Below, piece after piece: positions 39,138 through 47,948 of a stretch of 64,000 bases of DNA; position 1 is the first letter of the stretch; each line of letters opens with the position of its first letter. The stretch lies in the NCBI RefSeq assembly GCF_963675305.1, contig NZ_OY776147.1, forward strand, positions 2,480,001-2,544,000, written 5' to 3'. The notes beneath the pieces were generated by a model. It saw nothing but the letters and a program-made list of their open reading frames with translations. It did not search any database and was not told the DNA's origin. This DNA comes from an uncultured Hyphomonas sp. (GTDB taxonomy: Bacteria > Pseudomonadota > Alphaproteobacteria > Caulobacterales > Hyphomonadaceae). Made by a program: the position numbers and the translations under genes.

Positions 39138-39503
39138 ATGAATTTCCACAAAATCCGCTTCGCTCTTACCGCAATTCCTTTCGCTGTCGCCGGATTCGGC
39201 ATGACGGCCACCGCACAAACCGGTGATGAAGCAGCCATCAGCTTCAAACGCGGCGCAACTGCCGCTGAAACCTACGCCTCGATCGAGAAATCTGCACGCG
39301 ACTACTGCCGCAGCATCTATGACGACTCCAGCGCCATTGCCGGGGTCTGGCCGACAGCCGTTTCCAACTGCGCCGCCGAAGTGGTCGACCAGACCGTCAA
39401 CCAGGTGCAGAGCGCCGACCTGATGGAATACCACGTCGCCGTGACCCGTTCGGTCCAGCCGTCCGAAGATGGCATCATCATCGTGACAGCTGACAACAAC
39501 TAA
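39138..39503 (+). CDS. UrcA-family small exported protein
   Basis: 121 residues from the ATG at 39138, preceded by GAGAGG at 9 nt; an upstream in-frame ATG at 39105 lacks a site. Signal peptide about 1-27 (ALTAIPFAVAGFGMTATAQT). The mature part has the UrcA pattern: a short strand, then AAETYASIEKSARDYC and a second cysteine (SNCAAEVVDQTV). UrcA proteins are periplasmic proteins of unknown function common in Caulobacterales and Sphingomonadales. Divergent from the CadC-like regulator. A GACGGG/CCCGTC hairpin lies in its 5' region. Confidence 0.65.
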   Translation: MNFHKIRFALTAIPFAVAGFGMTATAQTGDEAAISFKRGATAAETYASIEKSARDYCRSIYDDSSAIAGVWPTAVSNCAAEVVDQTVNQVQSADLMEYHVAVTRSVQPSEDGIIIVTADNN

Positions 39504-39529
39504 AGGGCTACCCCCACAGCCCCGAACGG

Positions 39530-39561
39530 AAAAGCCCGGCACCTTGCGGCGCCGGGCTTTT
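39530..39561. terminator. bidirectional terminator between the UrcA gene and rplA
   Basis: AAAAGCCCGGC (39530-39540) and GCCGGGCTTTT (39551-39561) form an 11-bp stem with T-runs on both strands, placed between the plus-strand UrcA gene (ends 39503) and minus-strand rplA (ends 39588). Confidence 0.8.
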
Positions 39562-39587
39562 CTTATTCGCTTGTGATCGGCTCGGGC

Positions 39588-40283
39588 TTACTGAGAGAGC
39601 TCTGCCGTGTCGATCATGACGCCAGCGCCCATGGTGGACGAGAGCGAGATCTTCTTCACGAAGGTGCCTTTTGCGCCAGACGGGCGAGCCTTCACGAGAG
39701 CGTCGAGGAACGCGTTGACGTTCTTCTCGATATCGCCTTCAGCGAAGGAGGCCTTGCCGATGCCGGCGTGAACGATACCGGCCTTCTCGACGCGGAACTC
39801 GACCGAGCCGGACTTCGCGTCCTTGACGGCCTGGGCCACGTTCGGGGTCACGGTGCCGACTTTCGGGTTCGGCATCAGGCCGCGCGGGCCGAGCACCTTA
39901 CCGAGACGGCCGACAACGGCCATCATGTCCGGCGATGCGATGACACGGTCGAAGTCCATGAAGCCGCCCTGGATTTTTTCCATCAGGTCTTCAGCGCCAA
40001 CGAAATCGGCGCCGGCTGCGGTGGCTTCTTCGGCTTTCGCGTCTTTCGCGAACACGGCGACGCGGACGTCCTTGCCCGTGCCGGCCGGCAGATTGACCAC
40101 GCCGCGGACCATCTGGTCAGCGTATTTCGGGTCAACGCCGAGGTTCACGGCGATTTCGACGGTCTCGTCGAATTTGGCTTTTGCGTTCGACTTCACCAGC
40201 GCCACAGCGTCAGAGACGGTGTAGGCTTTGTTTGCGTCAACGGATTCTGCAATTGCGCGTGCGCGCTTTCCTGCTTTCGCCAT
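39588..40283 (-). CDS. rplA: 50S ribosomal protein L1
   Basis: 231 residues. Forms the mobile L1 stalk at the E-site. Typical [20 protein letters not shown] and [15 protein letters not shown]. In E. coli it represses the rplKA mRNA. It lies 5 bp after rplK; unusually, transcription then stops at the terminator 39530-39561 instead of continuing into rplJ. Confidence 0.98.
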   Translation of the reverse strand: MAKAGKRARAIAESVDANKAYTVSDAVALVKSNAKAKFDETVEIAVNLGVDPKYADQMVRGVVNLPAGTGKDVRVAVFAKDAKAEEATAAGADFVGAEDLMEKIQGGFMDFDRVIASPDMMAVVGRLGKVLGPRGLMPNPKVGTVTPNVAQAVKDAKSGSVEFRVEKAGIVHAGIGKASFAEGDIEKNVNAFLDALVKARPSGAKGTFVKKISLSSTMGAGVMIDTAELSQ

Positions 40284-40288
40284 GGTTC

Positions 40289-40735
40289 CTACTCCACAAC
40301 TTCGATGCCCATCGCGCGGGCGGAACCGGCGATGATCTTGGCAGCTGCGTCAATGTCGTTGGCGTTGAGGTCGGCCATCTTGATTTCCGCGATTTCGCGG
40401 ACCTGGGCCATGGTGACCTTGCCGACGGTGTCGTAGCCCGGCTTCTTGGCGCCGGACGCAGGCTTCTTGCCGAGCTTCAGCTTGGCAGCCTTCTTCAGCA
40501 GCACAGTCGCCGGCGGCGTCTTGGTGATGAAGGTGAACGACTTGTCTTGGTAATAGTCGATAACGACCGGTACCGGCAGGCCGGGTTCCATGGATTGGGT
40601 CTTGGCGTTGAACGCCTTGCAGAATTCCATGATGTTGATGCCGCGCTGACCGAGCGCCGGGCCGACGGGCGGCGACGGGTTGGCCTGGCCGGCAGGGATC
40701 TGGAGCTTGAGCTGCCCCAGCAGTTTCTTGGCCAT
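40289..40735 (-). CDS. rplK: 50S ribosomal protein L11
   Basis: 148 residues. N-terminal domain with the proline-rich thiostrepton/RelA region ([20 protein letters not shown]) and C-terminal rRNA-binding domain. Needed for factor binding and the stringent response. First gene of its unit: nusG and secE, which normally sit just upstream, are not in the 270 bp before it nor anywhere downstream in this window. Confidence 0.98.
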   Translation of the reverse strand: MAKKLLGQLKLQIPAGQANPSPPVGPALGQRGINIMEFCKAFNAKTQSMEPGLPVPVVIDYYQDKSFTFITKTPPATVLLKKAAKLKLGKKPASGAKKPGYDTVGKVTMAQVREIAEIKMADLNANDIDAAAKIIAGSARAMGIEVVE

Positions 40736-40838
40736 ATTGTCCTCTCGAACGTTTCAGATGGGGCGGTGGTCTTTCGATCCGCCCGGTTACAATGGAGGCT
40801 CCGCGGTCTGGCATGGCATGCCTCCCGCAGAAGCGGCG

Positions 40839-40867
40839 CGTATGGCGCATCTGGATAGTGGGGTCAA
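40839..40867 (-). promoter_or_regulatory. candidate rplK promoter
   Basis: Minus-strand TTGACC (40862-40867), 17-nt spacer, CATACG (40839-40844), about 100 bp before rplK. Matches the arrangement upstream of rtcB (TTGACG-N17-CATACG). Confidence 0.4.
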
Positions 40868-41004
40868 GCGGGCGCGTCAGCGGTCCATCAGATGAGAGAC
40901 TCGCGCCCAGGCTACCGGATGACGAACAGCTTGACCCAGCCACTTAAGGTTGCTTCAAGAATCAACATCTAGTTATCGACAGGATTGTTCGGTTTGGGGG
41001 CACC

Positions 41005-41481
41005 ATGAACAGGCTAGAATTGATTATTCGTGCTGTCCGCCGCGACCGCCCCCTCCAGATCGGCATTGGCGCTCTCGTCTTTTTGTCTGTGCTGTTGTTC
41101 CAGACACTCTCGCAGAACAGCAGAAAAGCGAGCATATACGCGTCCGGTCCCGACGGCCGCGCGCCCTTGGTCGTCATGCCTCCCTTCGACGAGTCGACCA
41201 AAGAAGAGATGTTCCTCGCGATGATCGCCGGCAGAGCGGTCGTGATGGCGTCCCCGAGTGGACGTGCGGTACGACTTAGGCCTCAGCTTAGTCCCGACGA
41301 AGCTCAGGAACTTTCGGAAACTCTCAACGCTGTTTTCAAGCTGAGCTGTACAGACGAGTACCGTCCGGAAATGGAAAAACTGTTTGCCGGGAAAAGCGAA
41401 GAAGAACGCAAGAAGATGGAGAAGCGGCGTCAGACATTCTGCAGAATGACAAACACTCTGCAGAATGACCAACCTGATTGA
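41005..41481 (+). CDS. hypothetical protein with N-terminal membrane anchor
   Basis: 158 residues with one helix at about 18-35 (IGIGALVFLSVLLFQTL) after a basic N-terminus, so probably anchored with a periplasmic body (APLVVMPPFDESTKEEMFLA and further). The C-terminus is charged (EEERKKMEKRRQ). GGGGGC precedes the ATG. No family recognised. The last codons lie in an imperfect 19-bp direct repeat (41436-41473, TCTGCAGAATGAC twice), so the tail may be variable. Confidence 0.6.
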   Translation: MNRLELIIRAVRRDRPLQIGIGALVFLSVLLFQTLSQNSRKASIYASGPDGRAPLVVMPPFDESTKEEMFLAMIAGRAVVMASPSGRAVRLRPQLSPDEAQELSETLNAVFKLSCTDEYRPEMEKLFAGKSEEERKKMEKRRQTFCRMTNTLQNDQPD

Positions 41482-41514
41482 GGCGTTGGCCTCCGGTAGG
41501 CCTCCCCTGCCCGG

Positions 41515-42366
41515 TTACATCAGAGCGTAGCCCTTGTAGTTGATGTATTTCACCAGTTCCTGGGCGCGGCGGGCCGGGTCCGGGTGCGTGGACATGAATT
41601 CCGGCGGACGCTGGCCCTTGGACTGGGCGTCCATCAGCTCCCAAAGGCGGACGGACTGGCGCACGTCATAGCCGGCATTGTGCATGTAATCGACGCCAAG
41701 CTTGTCGGCCTCGAGTTCGTGGTTGCGGCTGTAAGGCAGGATCACGCCAAACTGCATGGCCGCGCCGCCAAGCGCGCCGATCTCGCCGCCATATTTCGAC
41801 AGCGTGTCCGATTGCGCGATCGCGATCTGGCCAACGGCAAGACCCGTCTGCGCCAGCGTCGTGACTGACAGGCGCTCTGCCGCGTGACGGCCGACAACAT
41901 GGCCTGTCTCGTGGCCCAGCACGGAGGACAGCTGGTCGTCATTCTCGGTCAGCTCGGTGATGCCGCGATACACGCCGACCCGGTTGCCCGGCATAACGAA
42001 GGCGTTGACGTCGTCAGTGTCGAACACGGCCACGTCCCAGCTCTGCCCGGCGGCGATGTCGCCTTTCTGCTCGGCGCCATGCAGCGTCTTTTCCCAGACA
42101 TGCAGGACGCGGTTTTTCAGACGGGAGTTCGCCGTCACCGGTGTCTGCGCCTTCATGTCGGTCCAGGCCGATGCCGCCATGGAGGCGACTTCCTGATCCC
42201 CGAACAGCAGGAGCTGGCTGCGTCCGGTGGCCGGATTGGTCTCGCACCCGCTGATGAACGGAAACACCGTGCCCGCGGCCATGCCGGAAATGATCGCCCG
42301 GCGGGACAGGTTCACACGCGGTGCGCCTTCAAAAATGGCGCTATCGATATCGATCAGTTTCGTCAT
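41515..42366 (-). CDS. M48-family metalloprotease, Tat-type lipoprotein
   Basis: 283 residues from the ATG at 42366. The zinc motif is HETGH (152-156) within LSSVLGHETGHVVGRHAAER, with the third ligand in RNHELEADKLG. The N-terminus has a twin arginine (NLSRRAIISG) and then a lipobox-like FISGC with C41, so it is probably exported by Tat and lipidated. Similar to periplasmic M48 peptidases such as LoiP/YcaL that act on outer-membrane protein quality control. No TPR domain, unlike BepA. Transcribed after the acidic HhH gene, with a gap of about 115 bp. Confidence 0.85.
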   Translation of the reverse strand: MTKLIDIDSAIFEGAPRVNLSRRAIISGMAAGTVFPFISGCETNPATGRSQLLLFGDQEVASMAASAWTDMKAQTPVTANSRLKNRVLHVWEKTLHGAEQKGDIAAGQSWDVAVFDTDDVNAFVMPGNRVGVYRGITELTENDDQLSSVLGHETGHVVGRHAAERLSVTTLAQTGLAVGQIAIAQSDTLSKYGGEIGALGGAAMQFGVILPYSRNHELEADKLGVDYMHNAGYDVRQSVRLWELMDAQSKGQRPPEFMSTHPDPARRAQELVKYINYKGYALM

Positions 42367-42481
42367 GTGCTTTCCCTCACTCCGGCAGCGCAAGGTTAGC
42401 TGCCCGCCTTCAAATTGCAATCGCGTCTGCGATGAACGCAGGCAAATCTTGCCGGTTCCGGCTGAACCCTTGCTGAATGCG

Positions 42482-44479
42482 TCAGACGCTCTCGGCGTCG
42501 CGGACCAGCACGGCCGCCTGCTCCACCCAGCCTTCGCGCGTGATCCGGCCGCCGAAATTGAGGTGTTCATCCATCCAGGCGACGTTTTCCGGCGTCCATT
42601 CGGCAATCTGGTCATAGTGCCAGACGCCCAGCTCGTTCAGCAGGACCTGGATCTTGGGCCCGATGCCGCCGATCAGGGTCAAATCGTCCGGGTGGCCTTC
42701 GACCGGGCCATTCATCGCCATCGGGCGTTCTGGCACGATCGTATCGTCCGCCTCATATGTCACGCCGCCTTCGGAAGGCTCGTCTCCAGCTTCATCTTCA
42801 TTGGCTTCGCCAGACGCATCGTCTTCGTCAGCATCGTCTTCTTCGTCATCCCAGGCTTCATCGGACACTTCGTCCTCTTCATGGGATTCGTCTTCATCCT
42901 CAGCCTCATCCTCCTCCTCATCGAAGGCTTCAGCGTCATCGTACGCGTCGTCTTCGTCTGAGCCGGTATCTTCATCGTCTTCGAAGTCGTCCTCGGCCTC
43001 ATCGTCCTCATCCCAGGACTCGTCTTCGTCGTAAGTCTCGTCCTGCTCGTCCGACGCCTCTTCGTCATCTTCGACATCGTCATCTTCGACATCGTCATCT
43101 TCGACATCGTCGTCTTCGAAATCGTCGTCTTCGGCATCGTCGTCTTCGAAATCGTCGTCTTCGGCATCATCGTCATCGAAGGCGTCCGCCTCGTCGGCGT
43201 CTGCGTCGTATTCCTCTTCGACGTCATCTGCTTCGACGAAATCCTCTTCGTCATATTCCTCGTCCGAGAGCACATCCTCATCGGCATGATCGGCCTCGGC
43301 GAGAGATTCCTCTTCATCATCGGAGACGTCTTCGAAGCTCTCGTCTTCTTCCGGCCCGGTATCTTCGGCCTCGATGGGTTCGGCAGAATCCTCGACAAAT
43401 GCCGCCGGAGCGTCTTCCTCAATCAGCGCCGTATCGTCCTCGTCCACCACCTCGACATCGACAGTTCCGGTTTCGGCAAGCGATTCGAAAGCCACCTCTT
43501 CCGGCGCTTCGTCTTCCACTTCGACAAATTCCGGTTCGGCCTCGTCCGGCAGCCCGGCGACCGTCAGGCCTTCGGCCATGGCTTCGACCGCTTCGGTCAT
43601 GTCGGCGGCCGTGTCGGTGACTTCCAGCTCTTCCAGCATGGCTTCGGCACCGGTCTTCTCGGCGGCCGGCTCAGCTGCCTCTTCGCCCGCACCGCCCTCG
43701 AAATAGGCGAGCCGCCCTTCCAGGAACCGGTTGCGCCAGCGCAGGCGGGCCATTTCCTCATTGGCGTCTTCATCTGCCACGACAGGCACTTCAGCCGGTG
43801 CCTTGGCCAGCTCCGTCTCCAGCGCCTCGACGCGCTGCTTGAGATAGTCGGCCTGCCATTTCAGCTTCGCCAGCCCCTCTTCATCGACAGACAGGGCTTT
43901 GTCCTCTGCGGGCGCCTCAATAGCGGCTGCCTCTGGAACAGGAGCCGGAACAGGCGCCGGGGCCGTTTCCATCTCTGCCAGCTGCGCTTCGAGATGCTTT
44001 ACCCGGGCTTCGAGGTGCCGATTGCGCCAGGTCAGCGTCGGCGGTTCGTCCGCTTCACTCCCAGCTGCCGGCGTGTCCGCTTCTTCGCCGCCCTCGTCTG
44101 CACCGCCACGGTTTGGCGGCAGAACAATAGTCGGCGCATCGCGTTCCCTGGCCGACTCGGCTGCCGCTTTCGCCGCTTCGGATTTGAGCGTCGTCAGTTC
44201 GGTCTTGGCCTTTTGCAGCTCCGCCGTCAGATCGGAAATCTTGCGCGCCGATGCGTCGGCAACGCCGCCGCCTTCCCCTCTCTGGGCCCGCTGCGCTGCG
44301 AACAGGCGTTCGATCTCATCGCGCGCCTGGTCCAGTTCCGTCAGCGCCACATCCTTGTCGACAATCGCCTTGCGCATTTTGCCGGTCAGCAGCATGCCCC
44401 GCACCGACCAGCCCAGCATCAGTGCGAACACGGTCGCGCCAGCCAGCACCATCCACATATGTGTTACAAGCCAAGCCAT
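42482..44479 (-). CDS. membrane-anchored acidic protein with C-terminal HhH domain
   Basis: 665 residues. Residues about 8-30 form a membrane helix (MWMVLAGATVFALMLGW), then a coiled-coil-like stretch to about 90. The middle repeats a WRNRHLEARVKHLE / WRNRFLEGRLAYFE motif, each time next to Ala/Glu/Pro-rich spacers. About 250 residues of almost pure Asp/Glu follow (about 330-590). The end is an HhH module: DDLTLIGGIGPKIQVLLNEL, then WHYDQIAEWTPENVAW, the type found fused to various alphaproteobacterial proteins. Its ATG overlaps the stop of the BON/OmpA gene by 1 bp. Function unknown; it may tether a nucleic-acid- or protein-binding module to the inner membrane. Confidence 0.75.
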   Translation of the reverse strand: MAWLVTHMWMVLAGATVFALMLGWSVRGMLLTGKMRKAIVDKDVALTELDQARDEIERLFAAQRAQRGEGGGVADASARKISDLTAELQKAKTELTTLKSEAAKAAAESARERDAPTIVLPPNRGGADEGGEEADTPAAGSEADEPPTLTWRNRHLEARVKHLEAQLAEMETAPAPVPAPVPEAAAIEAPAEDKALSVDEEGLAKLKWQADYLKQRVEALETELAKAPAEVPVVADEDANEEMARLRWRNRFLEGRLAYFEGGAGEEAAEPAAEKTGAEAMLEELEVTDTAADMTEAVEAMAEGLTVAGLPDEAEPEFVEVEDEAPEEVAFESLAETGTVDVEVVDEDDTALIEEDAPAAFVEDSAEPIEAEDTGPEEDESFEDVSDDEEESLAEADHADEDVLSDEEYDEEDFVEADDVEEEYDADADEADAFDDDDAEDDDFEDDDAEDDDFEDDDVEDDDVEDDDVEDDEEASDEQDETYDEDESWDEDDEAEDDFEDDEDTGSDEDDAYDDAEAFDEEEDEAEDEDESHEEDEVSDEAWDDEEDDADEDDASGEANEDEAGDEPSEGGVTYEADDTIVPERPMAMNGPVEGHPDDLTLIGGIGPKIQVLLNELGVWHYDQIAEWTPENVAWMDEHLNFGGRITREGWVEQAAVLVRDAESV
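43063..43175. repeat. 15-bp tandem repeat tract within the acidic region
   Basis: Seven or so units of the form TCTTCGAMATCGTCR run head to tail (plus-strand reading), encoding a five-residue repeat (D-D-V/F/A-E-D) on the minus strand. In-frame unit length means gain or loss of copies would only lengthen or shorten the acidic region. Confidence 0.7.
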
Positions 44480-45939
44480 TAGTCGCTCCGTGTGAGAACC
44501 TTGATGTCGATCAGGCGATTTGTCATCTGACTTCCACCATTGTCATTAGACTGCCCGGACTGGTCCGGGCCATAGCCAACCGCAGACAGACGCTGCCGAT
44601 CGATCCCGGCTGCCACCAGATAGGACACGACCGCTTCTGCCCGCGCCTTGCCAGAGGCGGCCTCTGGGTTCGAATCAGCCTGTCCATGAATCTCGATTAA
44701 CAGGCCAGATGGGCAGAGATGTGACACGGCCAGCAGTTTATCCAGCGCCGCGCCACTGGCGCGGGACACCTCTGTGCCGCTGTCGTCGAAAAGGACCGGA
44801 TTGGCAGCCAGCACCGCATCGAATGCTGACTGGCAGGCCGCCGCAGGATCTTCCGCGAAATCAATCCCAGCCACTTCCGGCACATCCACATCAACGGGAT
44901 CTGCCCAGACTGTGACAGGCACAGAATCGAGTCCGCTGGCCGGCGGGCCGGAGAGATCCTGTTTCAGGAACTGGATGACACTGGCAGGCGCCGTCCCTTC
45001 CACCGCAAAACCGGCATCGCCCTCGGCCGGGTAGAAACCCATCTGACCTTCCCGGAAACGTGCAAAACCTGGCAGGCCGGCTTCGGCCAGGGCGAACCAG
45101 TCATCCGGCATGTCCGGGGCGATTTCCATCCGGTCGATCACGTCACCGGCCGTGTGGGCCTGCGCGATACCAACCAGCTCGCGGCGCCGGGCCTCGCTCG
45201 TCACTTTGCCTGCGAGGACCAGGCCGTCGGCGCTGTGTGTTGCCGTCCAGACCGGCAGACCCTTGATCAGCGGCACGCCCCGGTAAGGCGCGGCCAGCGC
45301 GGATACCTGCGCCGACAGGCGCGCGCGCTCGGCCGGGTCCAGTTCCGTGCCGCCGACCCGCAATGTGTTGTTGCTGAGGCGCACCTCGCCGCTGTCCAGC
45401 TCCGTCAGGAGGCCGAGCCCGAACCGGGCGACGCCCTGCCAGTTTCCGCCCGGCGCCCCGGCGGCGACTTCCATATGGTTTTCAGGCGACTGGCCACGCG
45501 AGAGCCTCGTAGCTTCGGCTTCGATCTGGCTGGCAATCATGCGGGAGGGCACGTGGCCCGACAGGATGATCCGGCCGTCGGCCAGCTTCTCCGCGCGCCA
45601 GACAAAGGGCGACACAGGCTGGCCGGGATCGACCGCGACCTCCACGACCGTCACGCCGCCGATGACCACACCACCGCTCCAGGCGGCCCGCAGCACCGTC
45701 TCGGCGGCAGCCATGGCGGCATCCTCCGAGGGGGCAGCCCCCTTCAGCACGGCCCGCTGGCCGTTCATGCGCACATGCGCCCAGTCGTATCCATTTCGGG
45801 CAAGGGCGGCGTTGGCATCCTGCTCAAGCTGCGCGGCCAGGTTTGCAGGCCGCTGCGGAGACTGGTACAGCCCCCACCATCCCGTTGCCACGAGGCCTGC
45901 CAACGCGACTGGCGCCAGCAGGTAATCGAGCATTTTCAT
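44479..45939 (-). CDS. OmpA-family protein with BON-like domains
   Basis: 486 residues from the ATG at 45939 (MKMLDYLLAPVALAGLVATG); an ATG ten codons earlier and one two codons later are possible, and AGGAGG is 15 nt upstream. One N-terminal membrane helix anchors it. Residues about 30-330 contain BON-like repeats (LSGHVPSRMIASQIEAEATR, LAGKVTSEARRRELVGIAQA). The C-terminal 120 residues are an OmpA peptidoglycan-binding domain (LIEIHGQADSNPEAASGKAR, LSAVGYGPDQSG). Likely spans the periplasm from inner membrane to cell wall. Translationally coupled to the acidic HhH protein. Confidence 0.85.
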   Translation of the reverse strand: MKMLDYLLAPVALAGLVATGWWGLYQSPQRPANLAAQLEQDANAALARNGYDWAHVRMNGQRAVLKGAAPSEDAAMAAAETVLRAAWSGGVVIGGVTVVEVAVDPGQPVSPFVWRAEKLADGRIILSGHVPSRMIASQIEAEATRLSRGQSPENHMEVAAGAPGGNWQGVARFGLGLLTELDSGEVRLSNNTLRVGGTELDPAERARLSAQVSALAAPYRGVPLIKGLPVWTATHSADGLVLAGKVTSEARRRELVGIAQAHTAGDVIDRMEIAPDMPDDWFALAEAGLPGFARFREGQMGFYPAEGDAGFAVEGTAPASVIQFLKQDLSGPPASGLDSVPVTVWADPVDVDVPEVAGIDFAEDPAAACQSAFDAVLAANPVLFDDSGTEVSRASGAALDKLLAVSHLCPSGLLIEIHGQADSNPEAASGKARAEAVVSYLVAAGIDRQRLSAVGYGPDQSGQSNDNGGSQMTNRLIDIKVLTRSD

Positions 45940-46037
45940 TCGGGACCCCGCTAACCTCCTGTTAGGCATTCCCTTTGTGATGGGATGCCCTATTCAGGGA
46001 CCCGTCGCAAGAGTCCGCCGCACGCGATCCACAACGC

Positions 46038-46859
46038 ATGAAACGTCCGCCCGAAACCCTCACCTCTCCGTCCAATCCTCTGATCAAGTCGCTGAAAGGC
46101 CTTGAAAGGAAAAAGGAACGCCAGTCCAGCGGCCTGTTCCTGGCCGAGGGCGCGCGTCTCGTGGAACAGGGTCTCGCCAATAACTGGCAGCCGGACACGC
46201 TCGTTGTGGCGGCAGCTGTCGCCGACAGGCCACACATTGCCGCCCTCGCCGACAAGGCAGAGGCCGCAGGCGCCCGGGTGGTGCTGGTGCCGGAACGGCT
46301 GATGTCGAAGATCACCCACAAGGACAATGCGCAGTCCGTCATCGCCACATTCAAGCAGCGTCAGGTCACGCTTGATCAGCTGGACGTCCGGACTGGTCCG
46401 CAGAAGTCGCTTTTCGTCGCCCTCTATGAAGTGCGCGACCCGGGCAATCTGGGCACCATCCTGCGGACGGCTGATTGCGCCGGGGCTGACGGGGTTATCC
46501 TCGTCGGAACCTGTTGTGATCCTTACAGTTTCGAGGCCGTGCGCGCCTCCATGGGCTCGGTGTTCGACATGCCCTTCGCCGCCGCCTCATACGAAGACTT
46601 CGAAGCCTGGCGCCGCAAGGCCGGCATCGCCTCCGTCGCCGCCTCCGTGAACGGCACGGCCCGGCATGATCTGGTGGATCTGCAACAGGATACCGTCATC
46701 CTGATGGGCAATGAACAAGCCGGCCTCCCCCCCGCCGTGGAGGCCGATTGCGACCAGCTCGTCCTCATCCCCATGCGTGGCGGGGCGGATAGTCTGAACC
46801 TTGCGCAGGCGACGGCGATCATGGTGTATGAGGCCTGGCGGCAGCGGGATTTCCAATGA
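46038..46859 (+). CDS. TrmH/SpoU-family RNA 2'-O-methyltransferase
   Basis: 273 residues. An N-terminal substrate-binding domain (SNPLIKSLKGLERKKERQSS) precedes the SPOUT knot with its three motifs: YEVRDPGNLGTILRTADCAG, ILMGNEQAGLPP and IPMRGGADSLNLAQATAIMV. Methylates a ribose in rRNA or tRNA using SAM; the exact site cannot be told. Its stop overlaps the next start (ATGA), so the two methyltransferases are coupled. Confidence 0.88.
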   Translation: MKRPPETLTSPSNPLIKSLKGLERKKERQSSGLFLAEGARLVEQGLANNWQPDTLVVAAAVADRPHIAALADKAEAAGARVVLVPERLMSKITHKDNAQSVIATFKQRQVTLDQLDVRTGPQKSLFVALYEVRDPGNLGTILRTADCAGADGVILVGTCCDPYSFEAVRASMGSVFDMPFAAASYEDFEAWRRKAGIASVAASVNGTARHDLVDLQQDTVILMGNEQAGLPPAVEADCDQLVLIPMRGGADSLNLAQATAIMVYEAWRQRDFQ

Positions 46860-47749
46860 AAACAGAGACGAAGCTGCTGATCGCGGACGACTGGGACGAT
46901 TATGCCCTGCTCGATTCCGGCCACCTGCAGAAGCTGGAACGCTTCGGCAGCCAGACCGTGATCCGGCCCGATCCGCAGGCCTTCTGGGAGCCCGCCCGCC
47001 CGGTGGAGACCTGGCGCGCGGATGCGCGTTTCTCCAGCAAAAACAATGATGAAGACGGCTCCGGCAATTGGGAGGTCCTGTCCCCGAAGGCGCAGGACAC
47101 CTGGCCGATGCGCTGGAACGGGCTGACCTTCAATGCCCGGCGTACCGCTTTCCGGCACATGGGCGTTTTCCAGGAACATTCGGTCCACTGGCGCTTCGCC
47201 CAGGAGCAGATTCGCACCGCGGGCCGGCCCGTCAAAGCCTTGAATCTGTTCGGTTATACCGGGCTGATGTCGCTCGCCTGCGCGGCCGCGGGCGCGGAGG
47301 TCGTGCACCTCGATGCGAGCCCCAAATCGAACGGCTATGGCAAGGAAAACCAGACCCTCAGCGGCCTCGACGACAAGCCCATCCGGTGGATCGCCGACGA
47401 TGCGATGAAGTTCACCGCCCGCGAAATCCGGCGCGGCAACCGCTATGACGGCATCATCCTCGACCCGCCGAAATTCGGCCGGGGCCCCAAGAACGAGACC
47501 TGGCGGTTTGAGGAAAATCTCCCGGAATTACTGGACACTGTACGCGATCTGCTGAGCGACCGGCCGCGCTTCGTCATCCTGACGGCCTATGCTGTCCGCC
47601 TCTCTTATCTCGCCCTCGCCCAGGCTCTGGCCGACCGGCTGAAGCCCTATGGCGGCACGATGGAAATGGGCGAAATGGCCCTCCCCCAGAAAGACTCTGA
47701 CCGCCTCCTGCCAACAGCGATCTATGCCCGCTGGCGCGCGGACGACTGA
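46856..47749 (+). CDS. RlmI-like class I SAM methyltransferase
   Basis: 297 residues. Motif I is ALNLFGYTGLMSLACAAAGA (SAM binding), an acidic residue follows in VVHLDASPKSN, and motif IV is IILDPPKFGRG, as in RlmI/RlmK-type 23S rRNA methyltransferases. There is no PUA domain, so it is shorter than E. coli RlmI. Overlaps the upstream SPOUT methyltransferase by 4 bp. Confidence 0.83.
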   Translation: MKTETKLLIADDWDDYALLDSGHLQKLERFGSQTVIRPDPQAFWEPARPVETWRADARFSSKNNDEDGSGNWEVLSPKAQDTWPMRWNGLTFNARRTAFRHMGVFQEHSVHWRFAQEQIRTAGRPVKALNLFGYTGLMSLACAAAGAEVVHLDASPKSNGYGKENQTLSGLDDKPIRWIADDAMKFTAREIRRGNRYDGIILDPPKFGRGPKNETWRFEENLPELLDTVRDLLSDRPRFVILTAYAVRLSYLALAQALADRLKPYGGTMEMGEMALPQKDSDRLLPTAIYARWRADD

Positions 47750-47888
47750 CACCGCCTCCCCCGGCAAACCGGTTTTGGGCCGGTTGGATAAGGCCGTGTC
47801 AGCAGACCATCACAAACACCGTCTATAGACACTCTACAGGCACTCTACGGCGCTGCGCTGAGCCCTCTGCCGATCACTTTTCTCCCCC

Positions 47889-47921
47889 AAAAGAAAACGG
47901 CGGTCCCGAAGGACCGCCGTT
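47889..47921 (-). terminator. terminator of the TonB receptor gene
   Basis: AACGGCGGTCC (47896-47906) and GGACCGCCGTT (47911-47921) form an 11-bp stem, with a UUCG tetraloop on the minus strand followed by TTCTTTT. Lies about 30 bp past the stop at 47949. The remaining gap 47750-47888 holds only a short repeat (RGCACTCTA/GACACTCTA). Confidence 0.85.
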
Positions 47922-47948
47922 CCCGATTTTGCCGTTGGGCGAGCCGAC

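Noticed and set aside
43063..43175. CRISPR-like repeats
   Set aside because: Units are 15 bp, have no spacers and lie in frame inside a coding region.
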